Positions 1 to 8,574 of a stretch of DNA of 64,000 nt are shown in pieces; the first letter of the stretch is position 1, and the number at the start of each line of letters is the position of its first letter. The translations under genes were made by a program, and so were the position numbers. The stretch is taken from contig NZ_JABYQT010000007.1 of NCBI RefSeq assembly GCF_020075495.1, positions 1-64,000 of the forward strand. The letters run 5' to 3'. A model generated the notes under the pieces. It made no database searches and was not told the origin of the DNA. It saw only the letters and a list, made by a program, of their open reading frames with translations. The stretch comes from Vreelandella aquamarina. Its GTDB lineage: Bacteria > Pseudomonadota > Gammaproteobacteria > Pseudomonadales > Halomonadaceae.

Positions 1-84
1 AAGCTTCCCCTGTTACCGCTCGACTTGCATGTGTTAAGCCTGCCGCCAGCGTTCAATCTGAGCCATGATCAAACTCTTCAGTTT
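1..84 (-). rRNA. rrs: 16S ribosomal RNA, 5' end (partial)
   Basis: Read on the minus strand, positions 84 to 1 match the conserved start of bacterial 16S rRNA: AAACTGAAGAGTTTGATC, then the ATGGCTCAG and AACGCTGGCGGCAGGC blocks and the CATGCAAGTCGAGCGG block. The gene runs out of the window at position 1, so only the first 84 nucleotides are present. The GGTAACAGGGGAAGC stretch after GTCGAGC resembles Halomonadaceae 16S, but so short a piece cannot fix the genus. Confidence 0.95.
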
Positions 85-308
85 AAAATCATTGTGATCC
101 TTACGTGCTGCCCGAAGGCAACAAAAGCGGATCAAACTTGGCTCAAGGTTCAAACGAATTCACTGTGATACTTAATAAAAAGATAAAAAGTATCGATGTG
201 TCGCTTGCCTTGATAATTGGTGACTTGTCACCCTCATCGGCAAACGCCCACATGAATTACCTGATCAAATTGTTAAAGAGCTACCGAAGGGCGCTGCCGT
301 TCGATGTG
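85..308 (-). other. 16S rRNA leader (pre-rRNA 5' external spacer)
   Basis: About 220 nt separate the predicted transcription start near 308 from the mature 16S 5' end. The leader holds a boxA antitermination element and AT-rich stretches that would form the 5' side of the RNase III processing stem. The partner strand of that stem lies beyond the window. No protein-coding signal is visible here. Confidence 0.75.
271..282 (-). promoter_or_regulatory. boxA antitermination element of the rrn leader
   Basis: The minus strand reads AGCTCTTTAACA followed by ATTTGATC, a near-exact match to the gammaproteobacterial rrn boxA (TGCTCTTTAACA) bound by NusB-S10. It lies just after the predicted transcription start, as in E. 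coli rrn operons. Confidence 0.85.
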
Positions 309-314
309 GTGCGT

Positions 315-342
315 ATTCTACGCAATTCTTTCGATGGGTCAA
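315..342 (-). promoter_or_regulatory. rrn promoter (-35 TTGACC, -10 TAGAAT, spacer 16)
   Basis: On the minus strand TTGACC (342-337) and TAGAAT (320-315) are 16 bp apart, the short spacer typical of growth-rate-regulated rRNA promoters. A GC-rich discriminator (ACGCACC) follows, as in stringently controlled promoters. An A-rich tract at 343-360 could be an UP element. The -35 lies only 18 bp beyond the stop codon of the upstream deaminase gene. Confidence 0.8.
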
Positions 343-360
343 CCACTTTTTGTATTTCTT

Positions 361-1359
361 TTAGGTTGCCAGTGCATCAAGGCGCGCCAGCAGGTCCTTT
401 CGCCGCGACGCTGATACGAAAGCCTCAGCAATAGCGTTACGGTTAAGCTCAATGAAGGCATCTTCATCCCAGTCGAATGCCTTCGCGCAAGCCAGATGAT
501 TCGCCAGCAGCCCACCGCCGAAATAAGCAGGATCGTCCGAGCTGATGGTGATATTCAATCCCCTATCCAGCAGCGCGGGCAGAGGATGGTTGTTGAGCTC
601 GTCAACGACCTTCAAACTGACGTTGGAGAGAGGACATACGGTCAGTACCGTTTGCTGCTCATGCAAGCGTTCCACTACCTCATCGCTTTCCAGGCATCGG
701 ATACCATGATCGATACGACATACACCGAGTAGCTCCAGCGCTTCTAAAATATAGGCTGCGGGTCCTTCTTCTCCCGCATGGGCCACTCGCGCCAGACCTA
801 TTTCCTTCGCTCGGTTGAACACCTCGACGAATTTAGAGGGCGGATGATCGCGTTCGGCGCTATCCAGACCGATGGCATCCAACTGGTCCCAGTAAGGTGC
901 TGCTTCCTCCAGGACTTCCAATGCCTCCTTGGCCGGTCGGTCACGCAAGAAGGCCATGATCATGCCCACGCTTAGATCCAGCGAGCCTTCGGCTTCCTGT
1001 TTGGCACGCAACAGACCAGACATGACGACATCCAGCGCAACTCCGCGCTGGATATGCGCCTGGGGGTCAAAGTGCATATCAATATGCACCACCCCTTCAC
1101 TACTTGCGCGCCTGAAGTAATCCATGGCCAGATCAAAAAAGTCCTGCTCATGGCAAAGAACACTCATACCCTGAAAGTAGAGATTCAGAAAACCTTGCAG
1201 ATCATCAAACTGATAAGCTGCTTTTGCTTCATCGATGGATGCGTAAGGGAGCTGGATCCCATTACGCTCGGCCAATGCAAACATGAGCTCGGGTTCGAGC
1301 GAGCCCTCGATGTGCAAATGAAGCTCAGCCTTGGGAAGACGACGTAAAAAATCCTGCAT
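361..1359 (-). CDS. Adenosine/adenine deaminase of the ADA superfamily
   Basis: 332 residues, a metal-dependent amidohydrolase TIM barrel. Visible motifs are HLHIEGSLEP (metal ligands H14 and H16), HAGEEG at 194-199 (E197 in the proton-donor position), a further metal His in IDHG (218), and SSDDPAYF at 273-280 with the catalytic Asp pair. The HLHIEGSLEP form (not HLHLDGA) is the pattern of the PA0148-type adenine deaminases, so hydrolysis of adenine to hypoxanthine and ammonia is likelier than a true adenosine deaminase. Substrate assignment is inference. It is the last gene after cydABDC (31 bp downstream of cydC) and may be cotranscribed. Purine salvage genes hpt, apt and gpt lie elsewhere in this window. 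Confidence 0.88.
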   Translation of the reverse strand: MQDFLRRLPKAELHLHIEGSLEPELMFALAERNGIQLPYASIDEAKAAYQFDDLQGFLNLYFQGMSVLCHEQDFFDLAMDYFRRASSEGVVHIDMHFDPQAHIQRGVALDVVMSGLLRAKQEAEGSLDLSVGMIMAFLRDRPAKEALEVLEEAAPYWDQLDAIGLDSAERDHPPSKFVEVFNRAKEIGLARVAHAGEEGPAAYILEALELLGVCRIDHGIRCLESDEVVERLHEQQTVLTVCPLSNVSLKVVDELNNHPLPALLDRGLNITISSDDPAYFGGGLLANHLACAKAFDWDEDAFIELNRNAIAEAFVSASRRKDLLARLDALAT

Positions 1360-1390
1360 AACTTATCCTTAGCACTTAGCATCAAGCGCA

Positions 1391-3112
1391 TTAACGTTCT
1401 GAGCCTAGCTTACCGGCGCTTAGGTGCCAGTGATGTTTTACCTGCTGCGTCAGCAAACGTGAACCATGATGCACAAAAAAGATGGCGGTTCGTCCTTCGA
1501 GCCAATCCGAAAGCGCCCTGGCTACCTGCTCCGCCGTTGCGTGGTCGATAGCCGCAAACGGCTCGTCCAGGATGACTAGCGAGGGATCCATCAGTAGCAA
1601 CCTGGCCAACGCAACTCGGCGCGCCTGCCCCCCTGAAAGCTGCTGGCCGCGCTCGCCGACAGGTGTTTCCAACTGCGCAGGTAGTGTCCTTACCCAATCA
1701 TCAAGGGCCACCGCTTCAAGCACCTTCCATAGCGCCTCATCGCTGGCCTCGGCATTGCCAAGGCGCAGGTTATCTTCAAGCGATGCATCAAACAAATCTA
1801 CCTGCTGAGTGAGCAGTGCAATACGTTGTGAACGCTGACTATCGATAACGGCCCAAGGCTCGCAGCCCCCTATTTCCACCTTCCCCTGGGACGCTTTCAG
1901 CCGTCCGGTCAATAGCGCGGCAAGCGTGCTTTTACCGGCACCGGAATGACCGGTAATCACGGCCTGCTCGCCAGGGCCAAGCGTGAATGAGATATCGCTT
2001 AGCGTCGATTCAGCGCTTGAGGAGTAGCAGTGCGTAACCTCTCGCATCATTATGCCTAGCGGCTGATCAGGCAGTTCCAACTGCTTTTCGGGCGCTTCCG
2101 TATCCAGCGCATTCAAGCGCTCGGCGGCTGCCACGCTGCCGCCCAGGCGAGCAAAGGCGATCGGTAGCTGCACAAATACCTCGTTGATACCCAAAACGAT
2201 CAGCAACATCATTACCAGCACAGGGCCGGCAAGCGTACCCTCGGCAACCAGGATGCCACCAAACCATATTGCGCCCAGCAGCAAGAGCCCGGTTACCACG
2301 CCGATAACGCTATTACCCCAGGCGGTATACCGACCCAAGCGACGTTGATTGTCCAGTGAAGCTGCTTCATGAGTGGCCACCTGCTGGCGGTGCCAGACAG
2401 CGCTCTGGTAGGCGATCAGCTCAGCGGTTGCCTGCAACTGATCGATGACAAGCCGGCGCAACCTTTCTTGATCCGCCACCTGCCGATGGCTTTGTACAAA
2501 GCAGAGGCGCGCCATACCGTAGGTAAGGCCTATCCAGAGTACGAACAGCACGCCCGCAAGCCATGATGCCAAACCGGGCCACCAGATAGCCACAAACAGA
2601 CCGACGCCGACGATTACCAGCAAACTGACCAGAGGCGGCATCAGCAGTCGTAGATACAGGTTGTCGAGGGCGTCGATATCAGAGGTCAAACGACCAAGCC
2701 AATCACTCATGCGGTGACGGCGAAGCGCCGCTTCATCCAGACGAGTCAGTGTACCGAATACGCGATAGCGCAGATCAGCCAGAAGGCGAAGCACCGTATC
2801 ATGATTGTAAAGGCGCTCTATATAGCGGGCTACCGTTCGCAGAAGCGCGAAAAAGCGTATCCCGCCGCCAGGTACGTAAACATCAAGACGCGAAGGCAAT
2901 CCAAGGGACAGGGCAATACCAGCCAAGGCACAAGCGGTAATGAACCATCCCGAAAGCCCGAGCAGCGATAGCCCAGCGGCCAGGGTAAGCCATATAAGCA
3001 GCGCCCCCGCTAGAAAACGCCGCCGCCGCTTGGTCATCAACACTATCCAGGGAAGAAGCGCCTGGCGCGTCCTGGAAAGCAATGATGGCTGAGCGGAAGA
3101 GCTACGCTTCAT
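1391..3112 (-). CDS. cydC: Thiol reductant ABC exporter, CydC subunit
   Basis: 573 residues from the ATG at 3112. The N-terminal half is an ABC transmembrane domain with six predicted helices. The C-terminal half is the ATPase: Walker A GHSGAGKST at 388-396, signature LSGGQ at 492-496, Walker B LVILDEP near 512-518. CydC pairs with CydD to export glutathione and cysteine to the periplasm, needed to assemble cytochrome bd. The open frame extends upstream to 3163, but the 3112 start has a strong GGAGGAGG ribosome site and overlaps the end of cydD by 11 bp, as expected for translational coupling. The tail after Walker B is short but the H-loop region (VHHG) is present. Confidence 0.94.
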   Translation of the reverse strand: MKRSSSAQPSLLSRTRQALLPWIVLMTKRRRRFLAGALLIWLTLAAGLSLLGLSGWFITACALAGIALSLGLPSRLDVYVPGGGIRFFALLRTVARYIERLYNHDTVLRLLADLRYRVFGTLTRLDEAALRRHRMSDWLGRLTSDIDALDNLYLRLLMPPLVSLLVIVGVGLFVAIWWPGLASWLAGVLFVLWIGLTYGMARLCFVQSHRQVADQERLRRLVIDQLQATAELIAYQSAVWHRQQVATHEAASLDNQRRLGRYTAWGNSVIGVVTGLLLLGAIWFGGILVAEGTLAGPVLVMMLLIVLGINEVFVQLPIAFARLGGSVAAAERLNALDTEAPEKQLELPDQPLGIMMREVTHCYSSSAESTLSDISFTLGPGEQAVITGHSGAGKSTLAALLTGRLKASQGKVEIGGCEPWAVIDSQRSQRIALLTQQVDLFDASLEDNLRLGNAEASDEALWKVLEAVALDDWVRTLPAQLETPVGERGQQLSGGQARRVALARLLLMDPSLVILDEPFAAIDHATAEQVARALSDWLEGRTAIFFVHHGSRLLTQQVKHHWHLSAGKLGSER

Positions 3113-4766
3113 GGGCCACCTCCTCCAATTGCCCCTCGCGTACGCGAAAGTGGCGCTTGGCAACTTCGATGGCTCGAGGATGGTGGGTGGCCATGATCAG
3201 TGTACGCCCCTCGCCTACCCACTTGAGCAGCGCCTGGATGACCCGCTCTTCGGTATCGTTATCCAGGCTGGCGGTAGGCTCATCCAGCAGTATCAAGTCG
3301 GCATCGCTTAAGTAGATGCGTGCCAATGCCAGACGCTGAGCCTGTCCGCCGGACAGACCCAAACCGCGCTCACCAATCAGGGTATCCAGACCGCTTGGCA
3401 GGTGCGCCAGAAGCTCTCCCAGCCCGGCCTGCTCCAGCGCAACGAGCATTGCCGCTTCATCGGCCCTTGGATCAGCCAGCCGCAGGTTGTCTGCCAGGGT
3501 ACCGTGCAGCAAGGCAGGCTGTTGATCCAGCCATGCATAGCGCGGTGCAGCGAGTTCCAGCTCCCCCTGGGAAGGGGTCAAGAATCCGGCAAACAGTGCC
3601 AGCAGTGTTGACTTACCGCTACCTGAAGGCCCACTGAGTGCAATGACGTCACCTTGATCAACCGTCAAGCTCACAGGTCCCAGCACTCGCCCACGACTTG
3701 AGTACTCGACGCATATATCCTTCAGGCGCGCCAGATGACTATTCTGGGAAGCCGCCAGGACACTCCCACGCTGCGTACTCGACTCATTAAGCACCGTGAT
3801 CAGGCTTTCCGCCGCTCCCAAGGCCGTTGCGCGATCATGATAGTGTTGTGAAAGGGTTCTCAAGGGCTGAAAAAACTCCGGCGCGAGAAGCAAAACTGCA
3901 AGGCCTGAAAAAAGGGTCAGCGAAGCCGAAGGGCCATAATCGATATACCCAAGCAGCCCAAAGCCGACGTACATGGCGACCACGGCAATGGCCACCGAGG
4001 CAAAGAATTCGAGTACTGCAGAAGACAGAAACGCCAAGCGTAGAGTACGCATGCTCAAGCGCCGATAGTGGTCCGTTGCCCACCACACGTCGCGATGGGC
4101 ACTTTCGGTTTTACCAAACAGCTGGAGCGTGGCCATTCCGCGAACGCGGTCGATAAAATGTGCGGAAAGCCGCGCCACGGCCGCAAACTGTTCCCGGTTG
4201 ACACGCTCGGCTCCCATACCCACAAGTGCCATGAACAAGGGAATGATGGGCGCCGAGATCAGCAGAAAGATCGCCACTAGATAATCAAGCTTGACCACGA
4301 TGCACAAGATGGCCAGTGGCAGTAGCGACACAATACGCAACTGGGTATAAAAGCGCGCAAAATACCCATCCAGCGCTTCGATATTCTCGACCGCCTGGGT
4401 CGCCAGCGCGCCACTTTGACGGTAAGCCAGCCATACAGGCCCCAGCGCCCAGAATTTATCCAGTACCTGTCGGCGAGCATATTGACGAATACGGAGGCTC
4501 GCTTCCAGACTGACCACCTCCTGCCCCCACTGGCAGACACCGCGTCCTGCCACGCATAGCGCCAACACACCAAGAAGATCGAGAAGTTGATAAGGGGTTT
4601 GTTGATGAACGACCAGTTGATCTACCAGCCACGCCACACCTACCACAATTGCTACCGTCTGCAGCCCAGCCAAAACGCCAAGAAAAGCGGCGAGATTTAA
4701 TCGTCGCCGCTCTAGAGTTGCCAACGTTTTCAACCAGGAGCGAGCGGTTAACGGCTGCTCCGTCAT
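3102..4766 (-). CDS. cydD: Thiol reductant ABC exporter, CydD subunit
   Basis: 554 residues. N-terminal six-helix ABC exporter domain, then the nucleotide-binding domain with Walker A GPSGSGKST (379-387), LSGGQ (471-475) and LILLDEP (491-497). It forms a heterodimer with CydC in the inner membrane. The start at 4766 has a TGAGG ribosome site seven bases upstream and lies 15 bp after cydB. The order oxidase subunits then exporter on one strand is the classic cydABDC layout and supports joint expression of the bd oxidase and its assembly exporter. Confidence 0.94.
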   Translation of the reverse strand: MTEQPLTARSWLKTLATLERRRLNLAAFLGVLAGLQTVAIVVGVAWLVDQLVVHQQTPYQLLDLLGVLALCVAGRGVCQWGQEVVSLEASLRIRQYARRQVLDKFWALGPVWLAYRQSGALATQAVENIEALDGYFARFYTQLRIVSLLPLAILCIVVKLDYLVAIFLLISAPIIPLFMALVGMGAERVNREQFAAVARLSAHFIDRVRGMATLQLFGKTESAHRDVWWATDHYRRLSMRTLRLAFLSSAVLEFFASVAIAVVAMYVGFGLLGYIDYGPSASLTLFSGLAVLLLAPEFFQPLRTLSQHYHDRATALGAAESLITVLNESSTQRGSVLAASQNSHLARLKDICVEYSSRGRVLGPVSLTVDQGDVIALSGPSGSGKSTLLALFAGFLTPSQGELELAAPRYAWLDQQPALLHGTLADNLRLADPRADEAAMLVALEQAGLGELLAHLPSGLDTLIGERGLGLSGGQAQRLALARIYLSDADLILLDEPTASLDNDTEERVIQALLKWVGEGRTLIMATHHPRAIEVAKRHFRVREGQLEEVAHEA

Positions 4767-4781
4767 CTTAACGCCTCAGAC

Positions 4782-5783
4782 TCAGTGATAACCCTCTCCC
4801 ACGCGCACCTTGCCGCGGAATACCCAATAAGTCCAGGCGGTGTATACAAGAACCACAGGAATGACAAACAGTACACCGATAAGCAGGAATAGCTGAGATT
4901 CAGGTGCTGAAGCCGCATCCCACAGGGTGTAGTTCGGCGGAACGATCATTGGCCACTGACTCACGATCAAGCCAAGATAAGTGGACACATAAATACCGAT
5001 GGTGGCGATAAACGGATAGCTTTCACGGCGCTGCTTCACTGACTTGAACACCAGGAAGGCAAACAGCAGGGCCAACGCCGGGAAGATCCAGATCAAGCGA
5101 AGGTTACCGAACCAGCGCTCCCAGACAACCTCATTGACGAAAGGTGTCCAGATACTGATGATGGCAAACACGACCAGTACTATCGCCAGCAGGATGGGGG
5201 TGATCTTGTACGCCCAGTCCTGCACGTGACCTTCAGACTTGAGGATAAGCCAGGTAGAACCCAACAGCGCGTAGCCTGCCATCAGCCCAAGGCCAGTTAC
5301 AATGGTAAACGGGGTCAACCAGTCAAACGCACCGCCGGTATAAACAAAGTTCTCGGTCTGGAAGCCCTGGATGTAGGCACCCACTACGACGCCTTGTGCA
5401 AAGGTTGCAATGGCCGATCCCCAGCTAAACGCGCGGTTCCACCAATGACGGTTGCGGCGAGACTTGAAGCGAAACTCAAATGCAATACCGCGAAAGATCA
5501 GGCCGGCCAGCATCAGGAAAACCCCTAGATAAAGCGCCGGTAGAAAGATCGAATAGACCAGCGGGAAAGCCGCCAGCAGGCCTGCGCCCCCCAGTACCAG
5601 CCAGGTTTCGTTTCCGTCCCATACCGGCGCGATGGAGTTCATCATCACATCACGTGAATCCTCGTCCGGGGCAAAGGGAAATAGAATCCCGAGCCCCAGG
5701 TCGAAACCATCCATCAAGACATACATGATGACACCGAAACCGATAATCCCCGCCCAAATAATCGATAGATCAAACATTTCCAT
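4782..5783 (-). CDS. cydB: Cytochrome bd-type quinol oxidase subunit II (CIO type)
   Basis: 333 residues, almost entirely hydrophobic, with the family start ...IIGFGVIMYVLMDGFDLG and the GNETWLVLGG motif near residue 56. Its length fits the short CioB form (E. coli CydB is about 379). With CydA it reduces O2 to water using quinol without pumping protons. It starts 3 bp after the cydA stop. No cydX-like small ORF fits in the 15 bp before cydD. Signature and context make the assignment firm. Confidence 0.95.
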   Translation of the reverse strand: MEMFDLSIIWAGIIGFGVIMYVLMDGFDLGLGILFPFAPDEDSRDVMMNSIAPVWDGNETWLVLGGAGLLAAFPLVYSIFLPALYLGVFLMLAGLIFRGIAFEFRFKSRRNRHWWNRAFSWGSAIATFAQGVVVGAYIQGFQTENFVYTGGAFDWLTPFTIVTGLGLMAGYALLGSTWLILKSEGHVQDWAYKITPILLAIVLVVFAIISIWTPFVNEVVWERWFGNLRLIWIFPALALLFAFLVFKSVKQRRESYPFIATIGIYVSTYLGLIVSQWPMIVPPNYTLWDAASAPESQLFLLIGVLFVIPVVLVYTAWTYWVFRGKVRVGEGYH

Positions 5784-5786
5784 GAT

Positions 5787-7202
5787 TTAGCTCCTTACCG
5801 GGTCAACGTCGTCATCAAAGGGAGTATGGGCAGCAGATAACGGACGCTTGGGACGATCTGCGTCTGGGTCAGACTTATCTTGTGCATGCTCGGGCAGCAT
5901 GCCATTGCGCACCACGCGGGTCAGGTAGTAGATGCCTGCATAGAAGACGATGGCATACACCAGCACATAACCAATCAACGTCGCCAAAGCCATCCAGCCG
6001 GTCAGCGAAGGCGTAACCCCTTCTGCATGCGTCATCACACCGTATACCAGCCAGGGCGCCCTGCCGGACTCGGTCACGATCCAACCAGCGAGAACGGCAA
6101 TGAAAGGCAAGGAAATCATGCCTACCAGCGTCTTCAGAAAGGCGGTGCTTTCGTAGATACGCCCTCTGCGGCGAAGCAGTAGACCCGCAAATGCGGTGGC
6201 AATCATGACCAGACCAATGCCGACCATCACCCGGAAAGACCAGAAGACGAGCATGACAGGCGGCTGCTCCTCTGGAGGTGCTTCGTTGATACCTGGGATT
6301 TCACCGTCAAGCGAGTGCGTCAGAATAAGGCTCGCCAAGTTGGGAATACCGACCGCAAAACGGTTCTGCTGGGCTTCTTGATCCGGCAAGGCAAACAGCA
6401 GCAGCGGCACGTTGTTAGCAGTCTCCCAGTGTCCTTCCATCGCGGCGACCTTGGTAGGTTGATACTCGAGCGTATTCAGGCCGTGATAGTCGCCTACTAC
6501 TGCCTGAAGAGGCGTCAAGAAGAGCAGCAGCCACAGGCACATGGAAAGTGCCCGGCGATTGGCTTCCGGGTCACGTCCACGCAGCAAAAACCAGGCACTC
6601 ACCCCCGCCACGACGAACCCGCCAGTGACGAATGACGCCAACGCCATATGCGCAAAGCGGTAAGGGAACGAAGGGTTGAAGATCGCCTCGCGCCAGGAAA
6701 TGACGTGGAAGCGATTGTCGATGAGTTCGACACCTGCCGGTGTCTGCATCCAACTGTTGGCCGACAATATCCAGAAAGCGGAAATAAACGTACCGACCGC
6801 TACCATGATGGCGGCCAGCAGGTGGATACCCTGAGGCACCTTGCCACGCCCGAACAGCAATACGCCCAGAAAGGCAGCTTCGAGGAAGAAGGCGGTCACC
6901 ACTTCGTAACTGAGCAGCGGACCAATGAAATTGGAAGCCGCCAGCGAGAAGTTGCTCCAATTGGTACCAAACTGGAACGACATCACGATACCCGAAACCA
7001 CCCCCATGCCGAATACCACGGCAAACACCTTGGTCCAGAAAAGCGCCAGGCGGTCCCAGGCAGGGTTCTGCGTCTTGAAGAAAAGACCATTCAATAACGC
7101 AATATAAGAGGCCAACCCGATCGTGAACACGGGAAAGATAGTGTGAAAGCAGACAACAAATGCGAATTGAATTCGCGACAGCATTAAGGGATCGAGTTCC
7201 AT
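5787..7202 (-). CDS. cydA: Cytochrome bd-type quinol oxidase subunit I (cyanide-insensitive type)
   Basis: 471 residues. Expected haem ligands are visible: H20, H185 and M326 (in FWSFRVMVG). The quinol-site residues K251 and E256 and the acidic proton-path residues E100 and E108 are also there, and GWIVTESGRAPW lies at 373-384. The loop between K251 and M326 is short and lacks the long E. coli Q-loop insertion, which places it with the CioA/short-loop group, often cyanide tolerant. The cytoplasmic C-terminal tail is long and charged. It is the first gene of cydABDC, with an FNR/Anr-like box about 170 bp upstream. Cyanide resistance itself is inferred from the subgroup. Confidence 0.95.
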   Translation of the reverse strand: MELDPLMLSRIQFAFVVCFHTIFPVFTIGLASYIALLNGLFFKTQNPAWDRLALFWTKVFAVVFGMGVVSGIVMSFQFGTNWSNFSLAASNFIGPLLSYEVVTAFFLEAAFLGVLLFGRGKVPQGIHLLAAIMVAVGTFISAFWILSANSWMQTPAGVELIDNRFHVISWREAIFNPSFPYRFAHMALASFVTGGFVVAGVSAWFLLRGRDPEANRRALSMCLWLLLFLTPLQAVVGDYHGLNTLEYQPTKVAAMEGHWETANNVPLLLFALPDQEAQQNRFAVGIPNLASLILTHSLDGEIPGINEAPPEEQPPVMLVFWSFRVMVGIGLVMIATAFAGLLLRRRGRIYESTAFLKTLVGMISLPFIAVLAGWIVTESGRAPWLVYGVMTHAEGVTPSLTGWMALATLIGYVLVYAIVFYAGIYYLTRVVRNGMLPEHAQDKSDPDADRPKRPLSAAHTPFDDDVDPVRS

Positions 7203-7375
7203 TACACGCTCCTAGGCCTGAATTGATACCCCAGTCATGGTTGGTACAAGCTTAGTCGCGCCACTTGGGCACCGCATTTTAGTTATAAGTACTAAGCCTA
7301 TTCTTTACTTATATTGCCATCTTACTGCTTTGCCTCTCACTATACATCGGCCTAATTTTGCCAAAGCGTGTCGTA

Positions 7376-7389
7376 TTGACACACATCAA
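7376..7389. promoter_or_regulatory. FNR/Anr-like box upstream of cydA
   Basis: TTGAC-ACAC-ATCAA matches the FNR/Anr consensus TTGAT-N4-ATCAA at nine of ten positions and is palindromic. It is centred about 180 bp before the cydA start codon, with a possible -10 (TATAGT, minus strand, 7344-7339) about 40 bp downstream. The spacing would suit activation of cydABDC under low oxygen. It also lies only 15 bp from the stop codon of the exchanger gene, so it belongs functionally to cyd. Confidence 0.5.
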
Positions 7390-7403
7390 AAAACACTGAT
7401 TTG

Positions 7404-8378
7404 TCAGCTCAAGACCACGATACTGACCATGTATCCGGTATAAGCGATAAACAGGGTAAAAAGGACGCCTCCTTCCAGGCGATTGATACGCCGCGGCCGA
7501 CCACGCCAGGAAAAGGCAAACAGGATCATCAGCAAGGTCATGCAGGTCATGATGCTCCAGTCACGCACCAGCACTTCGCGCCCCGCTTCAATAGGCGTGA
7601 TGACGCCGGCAAGCCCCACTACGGCCAGACTGTTGAACAGGTTCGATCCCACCACGTTACCCAGCACCATATCGTGCTCTCCACGGCGTAGCGCACTGAT
7701 GGATGACGCAAGCTCGGGTAATGATGTTCCCACGGCCACGACGGTCAATCCGATGACCAGATCACTGACGCCAAAGCGCTGGGCGATCTCTACCGCTCCC
7801 CAGACAAGCAGACGCGAACTGGCGACCAGCAATACCAGGCCAATCAGTGTCCACATGATGGCCTTGCCGCGCGACATCGGTTTACTGCCCAGCGCATCCG
7901 CCACGTCGTCAAGCAATGGGTCGCTTGACTGCTTTTTCGAACGAACAATACTGACAACGATGAACACGGCCAGCGCAACCAGCAGGACGGCGGCTTCCCA
8001 GCGTGATACCCATCCATCCCACAGCATGACACCGGTAATCAGTGTCACCAGAACCAGCAGTGGCATTTCTTTGCGAATTACGCTCGAGTGCACGGCGAGT
8101 GGTGCCATCAAGGCCACAAAACCCAGCACCAGGCCGATATTGGCAATATTGGATCCGTAGGCGTTGCCCACTGCCAACCCTGGATTGCCCTGTAGCGCTG
8201 CCAGTACCGACACCATCATTTCCGGCGCGGAGGTACCAAAGCCGATCACCAGCATGCCGATCAGCAAGGGGGACAGGCCAAGCCAATGCGAGGTTGCCGC
8301 GGCGCCATCGATGAATTTCTCAGCGCTCCAGATCAGCATTACCAGCCCTATCACCACACCAACCAGGGGAAGCAACAT
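7404..8378 (-). CDS. Calcium/sodium antiporter (CaCA family, YrbG-like)
   Basis: 324 residues, about ten hydrophobic segments in two homologous halves. Each half carries the family alpha-repeat: GFGTSAPE at 46-53 and AVGTSLPELASS in the second half. The acidic residues in these repeats bind the cations. The protein should exchange Na+ for Ca2+ across the inner membrane, plausible in a salt-adapted cell. It is divergent from pqiA and lies upstream of the cyd operon on the same strand, with about 200 bp and a probable separate promoter between. Confidence 0.9.
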   Translation of the reverse strand: MLLPLVGVVIGLVMLIWSAEKFIDGAAATSHWLGLSPLLIGMLVIGFGTSAPEMMVSVLAALQGNPGLAVGNAYGSNIANIGLVLGFVALMAPLAVHSSVIRKEMPLLVLVTLITGVMLWDGWVSRWEAAVLLVALAVFIVVSIVRSKKQSSDPLLDDVADALGSKPMSRGKAIMWTLIGLVLLVASSRLLVWGAVEIAQRFGVSDLVIGLTVVAVGTSLPELASSISALRRGEHDMVLGNVVGSNLFNSLAVVGLAGVITPIEAGREVLVRDWSIMTCMTLLMILFAFSWRGRPRRINRLEGGVLFTLFIAYTGYMVSIVVLS

Positions 8379-8485
8379 TTCATTTCCTTATTGAAAGAAT
8401 ATTAGGCACTATCGCGGCTGCATCCTTGACCAACCGAGTGTGTCGGTCAAGCACTGGTATAGACTAGTATCAAAGTATCAAATAA

Positions 8486-8515
8486 TTGACAGTCAAATTG
8501 TCCGCCACCTATTTA
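8486..8515 (+). promoter_or_regulatory. Probable pqiA promoter
   Basis: A perfect -35 TTGACA (8486-8491) is followed after 18 bp by a weak -10 TATTTA (8510-8515), giving a start near 8522. This would make the upstream part of the open frame (8440-8556) untranslated and supports a pqiA start at 8557 or 8575. The -10 is poor, so activation may be needed. Confidence 0.4.
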
Positions 8516-8574
8516 TTTTATTGGTGTCACTGTACATCCAAGTGAGAGAGTCGCATTTGCCCGACTACCGTTTA

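Noticed and set aside
8440..8574. N-terminal extension of pqiA from the ATG at 8440
   Set aside because: The predicted promoter lies inside it and the added residues do not fit PqiA proteins.
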